Of a DNA stretch of 32,890 bases, positions 30,851 through 32,890 are shown piece by piece (the first letter of the stretch is position 1; each line of letters starts with the position of its first letter). The translations under genes were made by a program, and so were the position numbers. Source of the stretch: Roseateles chitinivorans (GTDB lineage: Bacteria > Pseudomonadota > Gammaproteobacteria > Burkholderiales > Burkholderiaceae_C). The stretch is taken from the NCBI RefSeq assembly GCF_002761755.1, contig NZ_PEOG01000065.1, positions 1 through 32,890 of the forward strand, written 5' to 3'. The notes under the pieces are model-generated. The model saw only the letters and a program-made list of their open reading frames with translations. It made no database searches and had not been told where the DNA came from.

Positions 30851-32089
30851 ATGAACCGCCGCCACTGGCTCGGCGCCGCCAGCGCCTGGGCCGCCGCATG
30901 GCCGCTCGTCGCGCCCGCGCACGCCGATGCACCGGCCTCGCCGCCATCGCCATCGCCATCGCCATCGCCATCGCCATCGCCATCGCCATCGCCATCCGCC
31001 GACCGCCTGCCCTTCGCCGACCCGCCCCGGCCCGCGCGCATGCGGGTATCCGCGGACCGCATCGTCGACATCACCGTCTGTACGCGCCCGTTCCGGGCAC
31101 AGGGGCCGCGCATCGAGGCGCAGCGACTGCACGGCAAGACCGTCATCCACCATTACGGCCACGGCGGGGCGGGCTGGTCCCTGTCCTGGGGATCGGCGAC
31201 GCTGGGGGCGCTGCCGCTGATCCGCGGCACCGGCGAGCGGCGCATCGCCGTCATCGGCTGCGGCGCCATCGGCCTGACCACCGCCCGCGTCGCGCAGCGC
31301 GCCGGACTGCGGGTGCGCATCTACTGCCGCGAGCGCCCGCCGGAAGTGGCCTCCACCTTCGCCACCGGCCTGTGGTCGCCCGAGTCCCGCGTGGTCGCAG
31401 CCGAGCATGCGACGCCGGCATTCAACGCGATGTGGGAGCGCATGGCTCGCCACAGTTTCCGCGCGTGGCAGGACCAGTTGGGCCTGCCCGGCGCGCCGGT
31501 CGAATGGCGCGACGGCTATGTGCTGTCCGACCTGCCCTTCGACCAGGCGCTGCCGGCCGGTCAGGGCGGCCATGGCGGCCCGGCCGAGCCGGACTATCCG
31601 GACCTGCTGGACCTCATCCCCGACCTGCATCCGCGCTCCATGCCGCTGAACCCGGCCCAGCACCCATTCCCGGTGCCGCATGCGCGTCGCTTCACCCAGA
31701 TGACCTTCAACATCCGCCCGTACCAGCGGCTGCTGATGGAAGACTTTTTCCGCGAAGGCGGCGAGATCGTCACCCGCGATTTCAGCGACGCGCGTGAACT
31801 CGCCGGCCTGCCCGAGCGCACGATCGTCAACTGCACCGGCTACGGCGCGCGGGCGCTGTTCGGCGACGAGCGTTTGATCCCGGTGCGCGGTCAGATCGCA
31901 CGGCTGGTGCCGCAGCCGGAGGTCGACTACATGGTCGCCTGGCGCGGCCACAACCTGATGGTCGTGCCGCGGCGCGACGGCCTGCTGGTGCAGGCCCAGG
32001 GCGAGCATGACTTCAACAACCCGGACCGCGGCGTCGATCGCGCGATGAGCGAGGCCGCCGTGGCGCGCCTGGCGGCCCTGTTCGCCTGA
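30851..32089 (+). CDS. Exported D-amino-acid-oxidase-like flavoprotein with circularly permuted motif order
   Basis: A 412-residue FAD oxidoreductase preceded by AGGAG at 30841-30845. Residues 1-26 form a Tat-like signal (MNRRHWLGAAS to APAHADA), and residues 32-49 are nine Pro-Ser repeats. The order is then unusual. TRPFRAQGPRIE (78-89) and HHYGHGGAGWSLSWGSA (100-116), which end ordinary D-amino-acid oxidases, come first. The FAD Rossmann motif IAVIGCGAIGLTTARVA (132-148, GxGxxG at 136-141), ATGLWSPE (171-178), the substrate-domain middle, VNCTGYGARALFGDERL and VRGQIARL follow. The chain ends with a helix-like NPDRGVDRAMSEAAVARLAALFA and no second HxYGHGG motif. All expected blocks are present once. 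Probably it oxidises a D-amino acid or related amine in the periplasm; proximity to the D,D-endopeptidase gene is suggestive only. Confidence 0.85.
   Translation: MNRRHWLGAASAWAAAWPLVAPAHADAPASPPSPSPSPSPSPSPSPSPSADRLPFADPPRPARMRVSADRIVDITVCTRPFRAQGPRIEAQRLHGKTVIHHYGHGGAGWSLSWGSATLGALPLIRGTGERRIAVIGCGAIGLTTARVAQRAGLRVRIYCRERPPEVASTFATGLWSPESRVVAAEHATPAFNAMWERMARHSFRAWQDQLGLPGAPVEWRDGYVLSDLPFDQALPAGQGGHGGPAEPDYPDLLDLIPDLHPRSMPLNPAQHPFPVPHARRFTQMTFNIRPYQRLLMEDFFREGGEIVTRDFSDARELAGLPERTIVNCTGYGARALFGDERLIPVRGQIARLVPQPEVDYMVAWRGHNLMVVPRRDGLLVQAQGEHDFNNPDRGVDRAMSEAAVARLAALFA
30943..30996 (+). repeat. Hexanucleotide microsatellite (GCCATC)9 within the flavoprotein gene
   Basis: Nine exact GCCATC units, read in frame as CCA-TCG, encode nine Pro-Ser dipeptides between the signal peptide and the enzyme domain. 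Slippage would change linker length by two residues per unit without breaking the frame. Confidence 0.95.
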
Positions 32090-32241
32090 GCCGCGTCGCG
32101 GGTGTTCCCACCGGCGGGGCCCGCGATGCCACCCGTTGAGGTCGATCAAGGACCCCGGACCTTCGCGCCAGAAGCCACACCGGGCCGCACCGGTGCGGAC
32201 CTAGCATCGCTGGCTCCCTCCTTCTCGACTGGAGTCCGCGC

Positions 32242-32754
32242 ATGCGCCATCGTTCTCCCCATCCGACCGTCACCCCACTGCCTCCGCCGCATTCCGACTT
32301 CCGGCTGCTCATGCATCGCCTGGATGAACATGCCGCCGACATCCACGAACTGCGCAGCGATGTACGCGAGCTCAAGGCATCGATCGACGCGGTGCGCATC
32401 GAATCGCGCGATCAGGCCGATGCGTTGCGCATCGAATCGCGCGATCAGGTCGACGCGCTGCGCAGGGACTCACAACAGCAACTCGATGCCTTCCGCAGGG
32501 AGTGCCAGCAGCAACTCGACGCCTTCCGTCGGGAGACGCAGCAGGGCTTGCAGGAACTGCGTGTCGAGATCGCGAGTTCCGTCCGATCCAGCGTGGCCGC
32601 CGCGATCGCGCCCATCGAGGAGCGCTTCAACACCTTGGACGAGCGGGTCAAAAGTGCAGGTCTCGCCTCGGACACCCGCCTGCTGAAGTGGTTCGCCGGC
32701 TCGGCGGCCAGCTCTTCCGGCCTGGCGATCCTCGTCTCCCGGTTGCTGTCATGA
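32242..32754 (+). CDS. Coiled-coil protein with 11-residue repeats and C-terminal hydrophobic segment
   Basis: A 170-residue protein of unknown function with GGAGT at 32231-32235 as ribosome-binding site. Residues about 20-48 form a heptad-like helix (LLMHRLDEHAADIHELRSDVREL). Residues about 49-114 are built from 11-residue units of the type DALRIESRDQV / DALRRDSQQQL / DAFRRECQQQL, a hendecad pattern expected to give a nearly straight or right-handed coiled coil. A conserved-looking IAPIEERFNTLDERV stretch follows, and residues about 149-169 are a weakly hydrophobic segment (WFAGSAASSSGLAILVSRLL) that could anchor the C-terminus in the membrane. There is no signal peptide. A single Cys sits in one repeat. 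I do not recognise a named family. Confidence 0.78.
   Translation: MRHRSPHPTVTPLPPPHSDFRLLMHRLDEHAADIHELRSDVRELKASIDAVRIESRDQADALRIESRDQVDALRRDSQQQLDAFRRECQQQLDAFRRETQQGLQELRVEIASSVRSSVAAAIAPIEERFNTLDERVKSAGLASDTRLLKWFAGSAASSSGLAILVSRLLS
32388..32560 (+). repeat. 33-bp imperfect tandem repeats in the coiled-coil gene
   Basis: The 23-base block starting GCGCATCGAATCGCGCG occurs identically at 32394-32416 and 32427-32449, exactly 33 bases apart. More diverged 33-base units beginning around CTCGATGCCTTCCG continue to about 32560. They encode the 11-residue repeats and indicate recent growth by duplication. Confidence 0.8.
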
Positions 32755-32890
32755 AGGCCTTCGGTGGGACGCCGCGCCACGCGCCGTCCTCCGTCAGCGC
32801 CAGTAGGCCCTGTCCTACCCCTCCCATGACCCGTCGGAGCTACCGTCGAGCCATCTCGGCAGAAGCGTCCAGACCTCATGGTGCCCCCAT
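32755..32890. other. Terminal 136 bp without an assignable gene
   Basis: The stretch after the coiled-coil gene holds a short GTAGG/CCTAC inverted repeat (32803-32818) and an ATG at 32826 that opens a frame to the window edge (MTRRSYRRAIS...). There is too little sequence to decide whether this is the beginning of a gene. Confidence 0.4.

Noticed and set aside
30943..30996. Antisense Met-Ala repeat frame across the microsatellite
   Set aside because: It exists only because GATGGC repeats create ATG codons; the sense strand encodes the supported flavoprotein.
30851..32089. Flavoprotein as a fusion of a DAAO C-terminal remnant with a complete second DAAO
   Set aside because: No second HxYGHGG motif follows the VRGQIARL block and the total length fits a single catalytic domain plus signal and linker, so permutation explains it better.
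29687..32149. An 820-codon minus-strand frame antisense to pbpG and the flavoprotein gene
   Set aside because: Arises from codon bias and includes the reverse of the GCCATC microsatellite; no recognisable domain.
32803..32818. GTAGG/CCTAC inverted repeat near the right edge as a terminator or attachment site
   Set aside because: The stem is only five pairs, with no T-tract and no integrase or tRNA nearby.

Overview
The window is a GC-rich (roughly 68-70 % by eye), densely packed stretch of chromosome. Strong third-position G/C bias, long open antisense frames and the gene content (tandem SsuEADCB-type sulfonate genes, TctDE-like two-component pair, LamB plus Gts-type sugar ABC transporter) suggest a betaproteobacterium of the order Burkholderiales, possibly the Roseateles/Mitsuaria/Rubrivivax group. 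This is inferred from gene types and composition; no marker gene such as 16S rRNA is present. I see no rRNA, tRNA, CRISPR array, transposase or prophage.

Layout. (1) 1-1678, plus strand: the 3' end of a ClsB-type cardiolipin synthase gene, translationally coupled to a YbhN-like membrane protein. (2) 1704-2572, minus: a two-gene DUF4160/DUF2442 cassette that looks like a toxin-antitoxin-type or autoregulated pair. (3) 2812-3933, plus: an exported family IV alpha/beta hydrolase. (4) 3966-5297, minus: an MgtC/DUF4010 membrane protein. (5) 5354-18053, minus: thirteen consecutive genes for organosulfur scavenging. They form a promoter-distal block ssuE-ssuA-ssuD-ssuC-ssuB (9853 to 5354) and a promoter-proximal eight-gene block (18053 to 10104). 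The eight-gene block encodes a DszC/SfnB-like flavin monooxygenase, a MetNIQ-like transporter, an NtaA/DszA-like flavin monooxygenase and a second SsuABC-like transporter. A heptamer tandem repeat and a REP-like hairpin separate the blocks. (6) 18207-18425, minus: a small unknown protein. (7) 18582-26579, plus: an OmpR-family response regulator, a TctE-like histidine kinase, a LamB-family porin and a four-gene sugar ABC transporter, which together form a plausible sense-and-import module for a sugar. (8) 26494-27393, minus: a TspO/tryptophan-rich-like membrane protein overlapping the ATPase gene tail to tail. (9) 27504-32754, plus: a UvrD/Rep-type helicase behind a LexA-like box, a PBP7-type D,D-endopeptidase, an exported D-amino-acid-oxidase-like flavoprotein and a coiled-coil protein with a C-terminal hydrophobic segment.

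How the genes work together. In the sulfur region, three importers (two SsuABC-like, one MetNIQ-like) would bring in organosulfur compounds. A DszC-like and a DszA-like FMN monooxygenase could oxidise a thioether or sulfone to a sulfinate or sulfonate. SsuD with the flavin reductase SsuE would then release sulfite. The sugar region couples outer-membrane passage (LamB), periplasmic capture and inner-membrane transport, with the upstream two-component system the likely regulator.

The most unusual object is the flavoprotein at 30851-32089. Its D-amino-acid-oxidase signature motifs occur in circularly permuted order: the normally C-terminal substrate/FAD block precedes the normally N-terminal Rossmann glycine motif. 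It also has a Tat-like signal and a Pro-Ser linker encoded by a hexanucleotide microsatellite.
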